NCBI GenBank assembly: GCA_026786125.1
Contig: JAJAYU010000348.1
Span: 1-7,745, forward strand
Origin: Chamaesiphon sp.
Lineage (GTDB): Bacteria > Cyanobacteriota > Cyanobacteriia > Cyanobacteriales > Chamaesiphonaceae
Direction of reading: 5' to 3'
DNA: 7,745 nt
The translations under genes and the position numbers were made by a program. Position 1 is the first letter of the stretch; the number at the start of each line of letters is the position of its first letter. Below the pieces are notes generated by a model. It worked only from the letters and a program-made list of their open reading frames with translations, had not been told where the DNA came from and did no database searches. Positions 1-6,649 of this stretch are shown here, in pieces.

Positions 1-694
1 AACCGTCAGCTACCAATGAGATTGAACCAACAGTCTCATCATGAACGTGCGGTTCTTCGCCGAGAAATGCTGGATCTATTTCCAATGCTCGATCGAGATC
101 GAATGCATTTACACCCAAAATGTGATCTAAATCTACTTCAGAATTTTGAGTCCGATAGATTTTTGCCATTGCATTCATCTGACGAATCCGGTGTTGGAGG
201 ATATCTAACTCTTTAGAGCTAATCAGATCTATTTTATTGAGTAGGATGCGATCGGCAAAAGCAATCTGTTCTACTGCTTCATCTGCATCCCAGTGCTGAC
301 TAATATGTTTGGCATCAACAACTGTCACTACCGCGTCCAAGTAAGTCAGATTTTGGACATCTTCATCTACAAAAAACGTTTGAATAATCGGGGCAGGATC
401 GGCTAAACCAGTTGTTTCAATCACTAATCGATCAAACTGATCTCGGCGGCGCACTAGCTTGGAAATAATCCGAATCAAATCTCCCCGAACTGTACAGCAA
501 ATACACCCATTATTCATCTCAAATATTTCTTCGTCAGTATCAACAATTAACTGATTATCGATCCCCAGTTCACCAAATTCATTCACAATTACTGCGACTT
601 TCTTACCATGCTCTTGAGTCAAAATTCGATTGAGCAGTGTTGTTTTACCAGCACCTAGATATCCAGTCAGAACTGTAACGGGAATGTTAGTCAT
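1..694 (-). CDS. CobW/P47K (G3E) family GTPase, N-terminal part, cut by window edge
   Basis: G3E-family P-loop GTPase of the CobW/YjiA/ZNG type; members deliver or store metals such as Zn2+ or Co2+ for target enzymes in the cytoplasm. The 231 codons visible run from an ATG at 694 to the left edge. They show the Walker A loop GYLGAGKT (residues 11-18), a GELGID segment (41-46), the metal-binding CICC motif (64-67), the IETTGLADP switch/Walker B region (92-100) and the NKID guanine-specificity motif (153-156). A short His/Asp patch, HVHDE (216-220), matches the His-rich linker before the C-terminal CobW_C domain, which lies outside the window. The gene starts 29 bases after the hicA stop on the same strand and could be co-transcribed with it. 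No clear Shine-Dalgarno sequence is seen. No Zur box or cobalamin riboswitch is visible, so the metal cannot be assigned. Confidence 0.93.
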   Translation of the reverse strand, partial: MTNIPVTVLTGYLGAGKTTLLNRILTQEHGKKVAVIVNEFGELGIDNQLIVDTDEEIFEMNNGCICCTVRGDLIRIISKLVRRRDQFDRLVIETTGLADPAPIIQTFFVDEDVQNLTYLDAVVTVVDAKHISQHWDADEAVEQIAFADRILLNKIDLISSKELDILQHRIRQMNAMAKIYRTQNSEVDLDHILGVNAFDLDRALEIDPAFLGEEPHVHDETVGSISLVADG

Positions 695-723
695 AAAAGT
701 TGTGAGGTATAGAGTAAGATGAA

Positions 724-936
724 CTAAATATTTAAATCTTCTTCAGTAAATTCTGCATCTTTCATGATGCTTCTTAATGTTCCGATGGGTAAATCTCGAT
801 TGCCATGAACTGGAATTACCAAAATGAGTTCGACTCCTTCCTTGCTGTAAATATGATGACTACCCCTGATTCGTTTGAGAACCCAGCCATAAGATTCTAC
901 AACTTTACAGAGTTATTTTCCAGAGACAGATTTCAT
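724..936 (-). pseudogene. hicA: HicA-family toxin gene interrupted by an in-frame stop at codon 8
   Basis: HicA toxins are small double-stranded-RNA-binding-fold proteins that cut mRNA and are neutralised by HicB. This frame would encode 70 residues beginning MKSVSGK, then TAA (915-913), then LCKVVESYGWVLKRIRGSHH and onward to the typical ending [20 protein letters not shown]. The RGSHH segment contains the conserved HicA histidine, and GNRDLPIGTLRSI is the typical C-terminal strand/helix. In the family this position is usually an acidic residue (GKE or GRE), so one G-to-T change from GAA would create the stop. No ATG, GTG or TTG lies in frame between the stop and the histidine, so reinitiation of a complete toxin looks unlikely. 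The ATG overlaps the hicB stop (ATGA, 936-933), the usual coupled hicB-hicA arrangement. Apart from the stop the frame is intact, suggesting recent loss, readthrough, or a sequencing error. Confidence 0.85.
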
Positions 937-1133
937 AGTGATAGTTCTACTAGTTGCTTTTCAGGCTCTATTTCTTCGCGTTCGCTAGCAACTTCTAACC
1001 AACCTTGAATCGCATCTGCTAGCATTTCCAGGAGCAGATCGTAGTTTTCTGCCCATGTATGACATCCTGGCAATGCAGGTACAGAGGCGCACCACACACC
1101 GTCTTCTTGCCAAATTACTGCTTTAATTTTCAT
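933..1133 (-). CDS. hicB: HicB-family antitoxin
   Basis: Antitoxin partner of HicA. The 66-residue protein is one degenerate-RNase-H-like HicB domain: a strand MKIKAVIWQEDGVW, the family signature SVPALPGCHTWAEN (residues 18-31), then the helix LLEMLADAIQGWLEV (33-48) and a charged tail. It is short and has no C-terminal ribbon-helix-helix or HTH domain, so it probably binds the toxin but may not bind DNA itself. Its TGA overlaps the hicA ATG by four bases, which implies coupled translation. It lies 114 bases downstream of the Uma2-type gene on the same strand and has a candidate promoter of its own with an inverted repeat at the start site. With hicA apparently broken, this antitoxin may be an orphan here, although it could act on a related toxin elsewhere in the genome. 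Confidence 0.88.
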   Translation of the reverse strand: MKIKAVIWQEDGVWCASVPALPGCHTWAENYDLLLEMLADAIQGWLEVASEREEIEPEKQLVELSL

Positions 1134-1163
1134 TCACTATCAATAGGGATTTAAGAAGAGAAA

Positions 1164-1217
1164 TATTTTCAGAAATTCTCTGAATATATTATTAACAGAC
1201 TTTAAACTAAAATTCAA
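1164..1217 (-). promoter_or_regulatory. Candidate hicBA promoter with overlapping inverted repeat
   Basis: Reading the minus strand, TTGAAT (1217-1212) lies 18 bases before AATAAT (1193-1188), a plausible -35/-10 pair that would place the start site near 1181. A 10-base near-perfect inverted repeat follows at once: TATTTTCAGA (1164-1173), spacer AATTC, TCTGAATATA (1179-1188), with one mismatch. It spans the end of the -10 to about +18, an operator-like position. Toxin-antitoxin operons are often autoregulated through such palindromes, but this HicB lacks a recognisable DNA-binding domain, so the regulator is unknown. The same sequence could instead be a 5'-leader hairpin. Assigned by eye only. 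Confidence 0.4.
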
Positions 1218-1247
1218 AATTGATCGTCTAAAATATCAAAACTAAGC

Positions 1248-1784
1248 CTAAAATAACCGATCAATCTCAACTGCTAAATCAGGAAATAGATCGTCGGTAA
1301 TTACTTCACTATTCATATAAGTTTTTGGTGCACGATCAATATAAAATACCGTAACACTTTTAGCCGCTGGATCTACTACCCAAACTTGCAATACACCACC
1401 AGTTAAATAACTACTAGCTTTTTGGATCATTTGTCCAAAAGTTTGTCCAGGAGAGATAATTTCAATTGCAAGTTCTGGTGGTACGGGACAAGCCGTATTT
1501 TCATTCCAACTTTCCGGCAAAGTGTCGAATGAAACGTAAATCAAATCCGGTACTGGTGTATAGCTATCGCTCAAATCAAAGGCCCACTCCATTTCGGCGC
1601 GACCGCGATCTTTTGCCCACTCTTCTAAAATATTGAGAATTCGACGAGCAGATCTGGCATGAAAATATTTAGGAGACATTTTAGCTACTGCGATACCATC
1701 GATTAATTCATACGTGAGATCGCTAGCATCTGCTAACGTCCAAAATTCTGTCTTAGTCAGTTTTTTTGTCGTGGTGGCGATCAT
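1248..1784 (-). CDS. Uma2-family (DUF820) PD-(D/E)XK nuclease-like protein
   Basis: Member of the Uma2/DUF820 family, very abundant in cyanobacteria, with a restriction-endonuclease-like fold; cellular role and substrate are not established. From the ATG at 1784 it is 178 residues. It shows the N-terminal YELIDGIAVAKMSP strand region (about residues 25-38), the PVPDLIYVS strand with the putative catalytic Asp (about 80), the PELAIEIISP strand with the putative catalytic Glu (about 108), a downstream Lys (about 122), and the VWVVDP strand (134-139). Together these resemble the family's nuclease core, so it looks intact. An in-frame TTG at 1799 would add five residues (MIAIA); I prefer the ATG because it is canonical and the extra residues look uninformative, but neither start has a clear ribosome binding site. 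It lies downstream of the prk terminator and upstream of hicB, all on the minus strand, suggesting an accessory block between prk and the CobW-type gene. Confidence 0.88.
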   Translation of the reverse strand: MIATTTKKLTKTEFWTLADASDLTYELIDGIAVAKMSPKYFHARSARRILNILEEWAKDRGRAEMEWAFDLSDSYTPVPDLIYVSFDTLPESWNENTACPVPPELAIEIISPGQTFGQMIQKASSYLTGGVLQVWVVDPAAKSVTVFYIDRAPKTYMNSEVITDDLFPDLAVEIDRLF

Positions 1785-1863
1785 GGCAATAGCGATCAAA
1801 TCAGATCGACACTATCTTAACAATATCTCATTCAAATTTACAGACTGCTGGCATATCTGATCC

Positions 1864-1896
1864 AAAAAAGAGAGAGTAGTATTTAATACTCTCTCT
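1864..1896 (-). terminator. Rho-independent terminator of prk
   Basis: A 10-base perfect stem, AGAGAGAGTA (1869-1878) with TACTCTCTCT (1887-1896), closes an 8-base loop. Read on the minus strand it is followed by six T residues (1869-1864). It begins 27 bases after the prk stop codon, which fits termination of prk before the Uma2-type gene. On the plus strand the stem is followed by only three T residues, so it looks directional. Confidence 0.85.
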
Positions 1897-1922
1897 CTTT
1901 AATCACAAAAGCTAACTATTAA

Positions 1923-2921
1923 TTAAACTTTCGCAGCGACCTTAGCTTGAGCAGTTAACCGCTCATAAGTATCTCTCATTTTCAGACCAACCATCACTTG
2001 GAATAAACCAGTACCATTGTTGGAACCTGGATACTCTTTATGTTGGAGCAAGAGGCTAGTCATTTCACCTTTATGCTTGGTTGAAATATTGCTGAGGTGA
2101 CTCTCAATGTAGCTGACTTCTTCTAGTTGCTCTAATTGTCCATCGAGTTCGAGTACTGATACGGGATGTCCGTAATAAGTGTCTGGCCCATAAAACATTT
2201 TGATGCCTGGGAAGCTACAAGTGAGCTTCCGACCGCAAGGTCTCCAATCAATGGTCGAACCTTCGTCAAATAGATAAACAGGCTCAAAGTCAGCAATACC
2301 CTCACGTTGCATCAGGCGCACCCGCAGCAGCTTGCTTTCTTTGTCATCAAGTAGCTTGGTAGGTAGAACTTGAATTACAATATCAGCATGGCCACGTTGA
2401 GGCTCAATATAGGCTTCAAAGTCAGGACGACGAGATTCAATTGCCGCTAGTACATCATCATAGCTGTGACCGCGTTCTGCCATGTCGCGCTGGATTTTCC
2501 AGGCGATTTTCACATCGTCGGTAATGTCTAGATACACACTAAAGTCGATTAAGCCACGTACTCTCTCATCGTAAAGTGGATGTAATCCTTCGATTACAAC
2601 AACATGGTTCGGTGCGACTTTTTCAGCAGGATCGATTAGACCAGTTTCATGGTTGTAAATTGGTTTGTCGATCACTTGACCACTTTTGAGAGCTTTGATT
2701 TGCTCGTACATCAGATCGAAGTTATTCGCACGGGGATCGAGGGCAGTTACTTTTTGCTCTTTCCGTTGGTATCGATCGAGACTGTGGTAGTCATCCAAAC
2801 AGATTACCGTAACAAAATCTTTCCCAAACAAATCGATAATCCGTTGTAAAAATGTTGACTTGCCGCAGCCAGAGTCTCCAGCAACGCCAATTACCACCAC
2901 ACGATCTACCTTACTGGTCAT
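1923..2921 (-). CDS. prk: Phosphoribulokinase (Calvin cycle)
   Basis: ATP-dependent phosphorylation of ribulose 5-phosphate to ribulose 1,5-bisphosphate, the CO2 acceptor for Rubisco, in the cytoplasm. The 332 residues match the cyanobacterial/plant (class II) enzyme. The P-loop GVAGDSGCGKST spans 12-23. Redox cysteines Cys19 (in the P-loop) and Cys41 (VICLDDYH) are both present, as is the C-terminal pair Cys229 and Cys235 (RPCGRKLTC). These pairs form the disulfides that allow thioredoxin control and PRK-CP12-GAPDH complex formation in this family. Other features are the substrate-binding LDPRANNFDL (61-70), the Walker B region VVVIEGLHPLYDER (107-120) and the RRPDFEAYIEPQ loop (164-175). 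The start is well supported by GAGGA (2931-2927) five bases upstream of the ATG. prk is divergent from petH, and a strong terminator follows it. Sequence and length look fully normal. Confidence 0.98.
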   Translation of the reverse strand: MTSKVDRVVVIGVAGDSGCGKSTFLQRIIDLFGKDFVTVICLDDYHSLDRYQRKEQKVTALDPRANNFDLMYEQIKALKSGQVIDKPIYNHETGLIDPAEKVAPNHVVVIEGLHPLYDERVRGLIDFSVYLDITDDVKIAWKIQRDMAERGHSYDDVLAAIESRRPDFEAYIEPQRGHADIVIQVLPTKLLDDKESKLLRVRLMQREGIADFEPVYLFDEGSTIDWRPCGRKLTCSFPGIKMFYGPDTYYGHPVSVLELDGQLEQLEEVSYIESHLSNISTKHKGEMTSLLLQHKEYPGSNNGTGLFQVMVGLKMRDTYERLTAQAKVAAKV

Positions 2922-2970
2922 AGCTATCCTCTTATATCGAAATTCTGTGTAAGTATTTAAATGAGATAAG

Positions 2971-2999
2971 ATTTTACCTCAATCTGCCCCACCATTGAA
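2971..2999 (-). promoter_or_regulatory. Candidate prk promoter
   Basis: On the minus strand TTCAAT (2999-2994) lies 17 bases before TAAAAT (2976-2971). The -10 matches five of six consensus bases; the -35 is weak, as is common in cyanobacteria. This would give a leader of about 40 bases before the prk ATG, including the GAGGA ribosome binding site. Three phased ATCGAT palindromes lie just upstream. Assigned by eye. Confidence 0.4.
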
Positions 3000-3096
3000 C
3001 TAGCAGATAGAACAATTTTTAAATCGATTTTATATCGATCCCAATCGATTATCCCTCAAATCGGTCTCCAGATCGCGATCAATCAACTAAAATTTG

Positions 3097-3110
3097 GTAA
3101 GATTCAATAC
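3097..3110. promoter_or_regulatory. Candidate NtcA binding site (GTA-N8-TAC)
   Basis: GTAAGATTCAATAC is an exact match to the palindromic GTA-N8-TAC consensus of NtcA, the cyanobacterial nitrogen regulator. It lies 351 bases before the petH ATG. petH is a known NtcA-responsive gene in other cyanobacteria, where nitrogen starvation induces a transcript with a longer leader. Against a textbook activated promoter: the hexamer at the expected distance downstream is GAATAT (3133-3138), a poor match to TAN3T, though TACCTT (3127-3132) fits TAN3T at shorter spacing. A chance match in 540 bases is possible (roughly one in eight). Confidence 0.5.
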
Positions 3111-3316
3111 ACTTGATCCCGATTCTTACCTTGAATATCGATCGGACTAATCTGTAGCCAATTAAGATTTAAAACAATACTCCGCCAACATTATAGCTGC
3201 AATCGGTTCAATCAATCTAGTCGTCTTCAGTCGCTCGCTGATGGTAAATTCCAGATCTATACTACGGAGAGCCAAAATTTGTGAAATCGACCGATTCGCT
3301 CTTGTGCAGTGGGGCG

Positions 3317-3372
3317 CAGCTACGGTATTCTAGCTGGAATATGTTTATAAGATGCAGGTTGCCTGCATCTTA
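3317..3372 (+). promoter_or_regulatory. Two stem-loops upstream of petH (possible leader structure or terminator)
   Basis: First stem: CAGCTA (3317-3322) with TAGCTG (3331-3336), 8-base loop. Second, much stronger: 11 base pairs, TAAGATGCAGG (3348-3358) with CCTGCATCTTA (3362-3372), loop TTG, followed by ATTTTGCT. The second resembles a rho-independent terminator on the plus strand, although the T run is short. It lies between the NtcA-type site and the proximal promoter. It could attenuate or restructure a long petH transcript, or end a small RNA made from the upstream site. Confidence 0.55.
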
Positions 3373-3419
3373 ATTTTGCTGCTCACAGAAATCCTGCGCG
3401 ATTTGCTGAAGTAACTTAA

Positions 3420-4706
<1,287 letters not shown>

Positions 4707-4708
4707 GC

Positions 4709-4837
4709 GTTGGGAGTTAAGAGTTGGGAGTAGCTAGTCAATTGTGTTCCCAATCCTTAGATCCCATCCAATTGGAAGCTAGTGATTAGGACTAATTACG
4801 AATTATTTTCCTAATCCCTAGACTCTAACTCCTAGTG
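4709..4837. repeat. Degenerate heptanucleotide repeats in the petH-trxA spacer
   Basis: Much of the spacer has 7-base periodicity. On the plus strand there are GGGAGTT, AAGAGTT and GGGAGTA (4712-4732), that is, AACTCCC-type units read on the minus strand. CCCAATC, CTTAGAT and CCCATCC follow (4750-4770), then CCTAATC, CCTAGAC, TCTAACT and CCTAGTG (4810-4837). Units of the same family occur in opposite orientation before the next gene (5321-5362). This resembles the short tandemly repeated repetitive (STRR) heptamers known in cyanobacterial genomes. The right end reaches into the likely trxA promoter. Confidence 0.7.
4779..4821. repeat. Nested imperfect hairpin downstream of petH
   Basis: Left arm CTAG-t-GATTAGGA-c-TAATT (4779-4797), loop ACG, right arm AATTA-ttt-TCCTAATC-c-CTAG (4801-4821): three matching blocks of 5, 8 and 4 base pairs separated by small mismatches. 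It might act as a 3'-end processing or stabilising element for petH mRNA. No T run follows, so it is not a standard terminator. It shares its bases with the heptamer repeats. Confidence 0.55.
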
Positions 4838-4848
4838 ATAAAATTGGA

Positions 4849-4880
4849 TATAAACTGAGCAAACCTACTAACAAAAAGGA
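4849..4880 (+). promoter_or_regulatory. trxA: Candidate trxA -10 box and ribosome binding site
   Basis: TATAAA (4849-4854) would start transcription near 4861, giving a leader of about 28 bases. AAAAGGA (4874-4880) lies 8 bases before the ATG and is the clearest plus-strand ribosome binding site in the window. The -35 region falls inside the degenerate CCTAACT-type repeats, so the repeats may form part of the promoter. Confidence 0.4.
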
Positions 4881-4888
4881 TTGAATCT

Positions 4889-5212
4889 ATGTCGTCAGCA
4901 GTAGAAGTTACAGACGGTTCTTTTAAAGAAGATGTCCTGGATAGCGAAATTCCGGTATTAGTAGATTTTTGGGCACCTTGGTGTGGCCCTTGTAGAATGG
5001 TTGGGCCTGTGGTTGATGAAATCGCTGCTCAGTATGAAGGCAAAATCAAAGTATTTAAGCTCAACACTGATAATAATCCTAACGTTGCCAGTCAATATGG
5101 CATCCGCAGTATTCCCACCCTGATGATTTTCAAAGGCGGTCAAAAAGTTGATACTGTCGTTGGTGCAGTTCCCAAAGCAACTTTGTCCAATACCGTCGAA
5201 AAATATTTGTAA
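4889..5212 (+). CDS. trxA: Thioredoxin, m-type
   Basis: Small dithiol-disulfide oxidoreductase of the cytoplasm, reduced by ferredoxin-thioredoxin or NADPH-thioredoxin reductase, which reduces disulfides in targets such as Calvin-cycle enzymes. The 107 residues form one thioredoxin fold with the active site WAPWCGPC (28-35; Cys32 and Cys35), the buried Asp26 (VDFWAPW) and the cis-Pro loop IRSIPT (72-77; Pro76). The GAVPKATL segment (92-99) precedes the final helix. Length and motifs are those of the housekeeping cyanobacterial thioredoxin. The start is supported by AAAAGGA 8 bases upstream. It probably has its own promoter and is followed by a terminator. The phosphoribulokinase in this window carries the cysteine pairs that such thioredoxins reduce; direct pairing of these two proteins is inference. 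Confidence 0.97.
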   Translation: MSSAVEVTDGSFKEDVLDSEIPVLVDFWAPWCGPCRMVGPVVDEIAAQYEGKIKVFKLNTDNNPNVASQYGIRSIPTLMIFKGGQKVDTVVGAVPKATLSNTVEKYL

Positions 5213-5255
5213 CTTTCTAGACAAGTAGGAAGGATATCTCGGTTACAAGTGTCTG

Positions 5256-5289
5256 CGTCTCAGCCTAAAATAGGTTAGGGACGTTTTTT
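5256..5289 (+). terminator. Rho-independent terminator after trxA
   Basis: CGTC (5256-5259), a 4-base bulge, CCTAA (5264-5268), loop AATAGG, TTAGG (5275-5279) and GACG (5280-5283) form a bulged 9-base-pair stem followed directly by six T residues (5284-5289). It begins 43 bases after the trxA stop. The bulge weakens it, but the T run and position support the call. Confidence 0.6.
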
Positions 5290-5320
5290 GTGTGAATACA
5301 TAGCGATCGATACCTAAATA

Positions 5321-5362
5321 AACTCCCAACTTCTAACTCTCAACTCCTAACTCCTAACTCTT
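5321..5362 (+). repeat. Six tandem heptanucleotides (consensus AACTCCT) abutting the next start codon
   Basis: Exactly six 7-base units in register: AACTCCC, AACTTCT, AACTCTC, AACTCCT, AACTCCT, AACTCTT. The array ends two bases before the ATG of the LOG-family gene and occupies the whole region where a ribosome binding site would be. It has the period and base composition of cyanobacterial STRR elements. AACTCCC units in opposite orientation lie after petH, so trxA is bracketed by inverted copies. Confidence 0.9.
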
Positions 5363-5364
5363 CT

Positions 5365-6417
5365 ATGGATCCTCTATCTGCGCTCAAAAATGACCTAATC
5401 GCGACGATCGACAGATTGCCGACTATGGAGCACGGTAAGTGGATTCAACGCGCACTAGAGTCGATTTTACGGCTAGCTGACACAGAGATCGACAGACTGG
5501 ACTGGAAGATTCTGAGTGCGGCGGTTGGCGATATGGAACGAGCATTCCAGATCTTTTATCCCTATCGACATATTCGCAAAGTTGCCGTCTTCGGTTCGGC
5601 AAGGACTCCCGACACCGCCATTGAATATCAGCTTGCCTATGACTTCGCGCACCTGATTACCCAGCAAGGCTTCATGGTAATTACAGGTGCTGGGGGTGGC
5701 ATTATGGCAGCAGCAAATGCTGGAGCCGGAGCCGAAAATTCTTTTGGGTTGAATATTCAGCTTCCCTATGAGCAAGGGGCTAATAAATATATCGCTGGCG
5801 ACCCCAAATCGATCGCGTTTAAGTACTTCTTTACCCGTAAATTGTTCTTTCTGCGCGAGAGTGATGCTGTCGCTCTCTTTCCAGGTGGATTTGGCACCCA
5901 GGATGAGGCTTTGGAGACATTGACACTGTGCCAAACTGGTCGCTATGGCCCCGTCCCATTGGTGCTGATTGATCGACCTGGCGGTACATATTGGCGGGAT
6001 TGGGATGGTTATTTACGCAAGAATCTCGCTGAAACAGGCTGGATTAGTGCGGAGGATCTGAAGCTGTATACGATTACCGATGACATTCAGGTCGCGGCTG
6101 AGGTAATTCGGAATTTCTATCAGGTGTATCATTCCAGCCGTTATGTGGGGGATCAGTTTGTGCTGCGATTGAAAGTGGCGATTTGCGATCGAGATTTGGA
6201 TTTTCTCAATCAAGAATTTAGTGACTTAGTAGCTAGCGGTAAGATCTGCCAAACTACTGCTTTACCGGATGAATTAGACGATTTGACAGTCAGAGATTTA
6301 CCACGATTAGTCTTCAAGTTCGACCGGCGTGATTTTGGCAGACTCTATCAGATGATTGACAAAATTAATCAAATGAGTGGTGATGCTTGTCTTGATAGTC
6401 ATCCTGAAACAAAGTAG
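5365..6417 (+). CDS. LOG-family (TIGR00730/lysine decarboxylase-like) Rossmann-fold protein
   Basis: Belongs to the LOG / 'lysine decarboxylase-like' superfamily; characterised LOG members are phosphoribohydrolases that release cytokinins or nucleobases from nucleoside monophosphates. The 350 residues are much longer than a minimal LOG (about 190). There is an N-terminal helical extension (1-65), a Rossmann core with VFGSAR (75-80), TGAGGGIMAAANAGA (107-121), the FTRKLFFLRESD segment (156-167) and the signature PGGFGTQDE (173-181), then a C-terminal extension (about 200-350) with YHSSRYVGD (255-263). Similar long forms are, from memory, common in cyanobacteria, and their substrate is unproven. 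The ATG at 5365 is the first canonical start after an in-frame TGA at 5293. The next Met is residue 21, which would cut into a helix that looks conserved. No Shine-Dalgarno is present because a CT-rich heptamer array sits immediately upstream. Likely monocistronic, ending at the terminator at 6420. Confidence 0.9.
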   Translation: MDPLSALKNDLIATIDRLPTMEHGKWIQRALESILRLADTEIDRLDWKILSAAVGDMERAFQIFYPYRHIRKVAVFGSARTPDTAIEYQLAYDFAHLITQQGFMVITGAGGGIMAAANAGAGAENSFGLNIQLPYEQGANKYIAGDPKSIAFKYFFTRKLFFLRESDAVALFPGGFGTQDEALETLTLCQTGRYGPVPLVLIDRPGGTYWRDWDGYLRKNLAETGWISAEDLKLYTITDDIQVAAEVIRNFYQVYHSSRYVGDQFVLRLKVAICDRDLDFLNQEFSDLVASGKICQTTALPDELDDLTVRDLPRLVFKFDRRDFGRLYQMIDKINQMSGDACLDSHPETK

Positions 6418-6419
6418 CT

Positions 6420-6462
6420 AAAAAAACAGTGCTCGGTAGCTAGTACCAAACACTGTCTTCTT
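6420..6462. terminator. Bidirectional terminator between the LOG-family gene and tRNA-Arg
   Basis: ACAGTG (6426-6431) pairs with CACTGT (6451-6456), and inside, GGTA (6435-6438) pairs with TACC (6444-6447), separated by a symmetric 3x3 internal loop and closed by GCTAG. On the minus strand six T residues follow (6425-6420), ideal for ending the tRNA transcript. On the plus strand CTTCTTT follows, adequate for the LOG-family gene, which stops three bases before it. Confidence 0.8.
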
Positions 6463-6472
6463 TGTATATTAG

Positions 6473-6545
6473 TGAGCAAGGAGGGATTCGAACCCCCGAC
6501 CTTCTGATCCGTAGTCAGAAGCTCTATCCACTGAGCTACTTGCCC
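6473..6545 (-). tRNA. trnR-ACG: tRNA-Arg(ACG)
   Basis: The 73-base cloverleaf reads on the minus strand. Acceptor GGGCAAG (6545-6539) pairs with CTTGCTC (6480-6474) with one G-U; the discriminator base is A (6473). The D stem is GCTC/GAGC, the anticodon stem TCTGA/TCAGA with loop CTACGGA gives anticodon ACG, and the T arm is GGGGG-TTCGAAT-CCCTC. ACG is expected to be deaminated to ICG and read CGU, CGC and CGA. The 3' CCA is not encoded. It is transcribed away from moaC and ends at the terminator it shares with the LOG-family gene. Confidence 0.97.
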
Positions 6546-6558
6546 TCATCCGTCTTCA

Positions 6559-6588
6559 ACTATACCATACCTTTTTCCAAAAATGCAA
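6559..6588 (-). promoter_or_regulatory. Promoter of tRNA-Arg
   Basis: On the minus strand TTGCAT (6588-6583) lies 18 bases before TATAGT (6564-6559). Both are good sigma-70 matches, placing the start about 7-8 bases upstream of the mature tRNA 5' end. The -35 hexamer occupies the same bases as an ATG on the plus strand that may be the original moaC start. Confidence 0.6.
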
Positions 6589-6649
6589 AACTTTTCTGAA
6601 AGTCGAAGCTAACGCCCCACTTACCCATTTAAACGATCGAGGCGAAGCG

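Noticed and set aside
16..216. Plus-strand open frame at the left edge
   Set aside because: It lies antisense to the CobW-type GTPase, whose motifs are unmistakable in the other frame.
805..1008. Plus-strand open frame across hicA and hicB
   Set aside because: Antisense to the HicBA pair and resembles no known protein; the minus-strand readings match two known families.
4707..4888. Possible CRISPR array or small insertion element in the petH-trxA spacer
   Set aside because: The units are 7 bases and degenerate, with no unique spacers, no terminal inverted repeats around a transposase, and no target-site duplication seen.
5473..5934. 153-codon minus-strand open frame inside the LOG-family gene
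   Set aside because: The plus-strand frame carries the PGGFGT signature; the antisense frame has no family features.
6473..6545. tRNA-Arg as an attachment site for an integrated element
   Set aside because: No integrase gene and no duplicated tRNA 3' end are visible; the flanking genes are ordinary.
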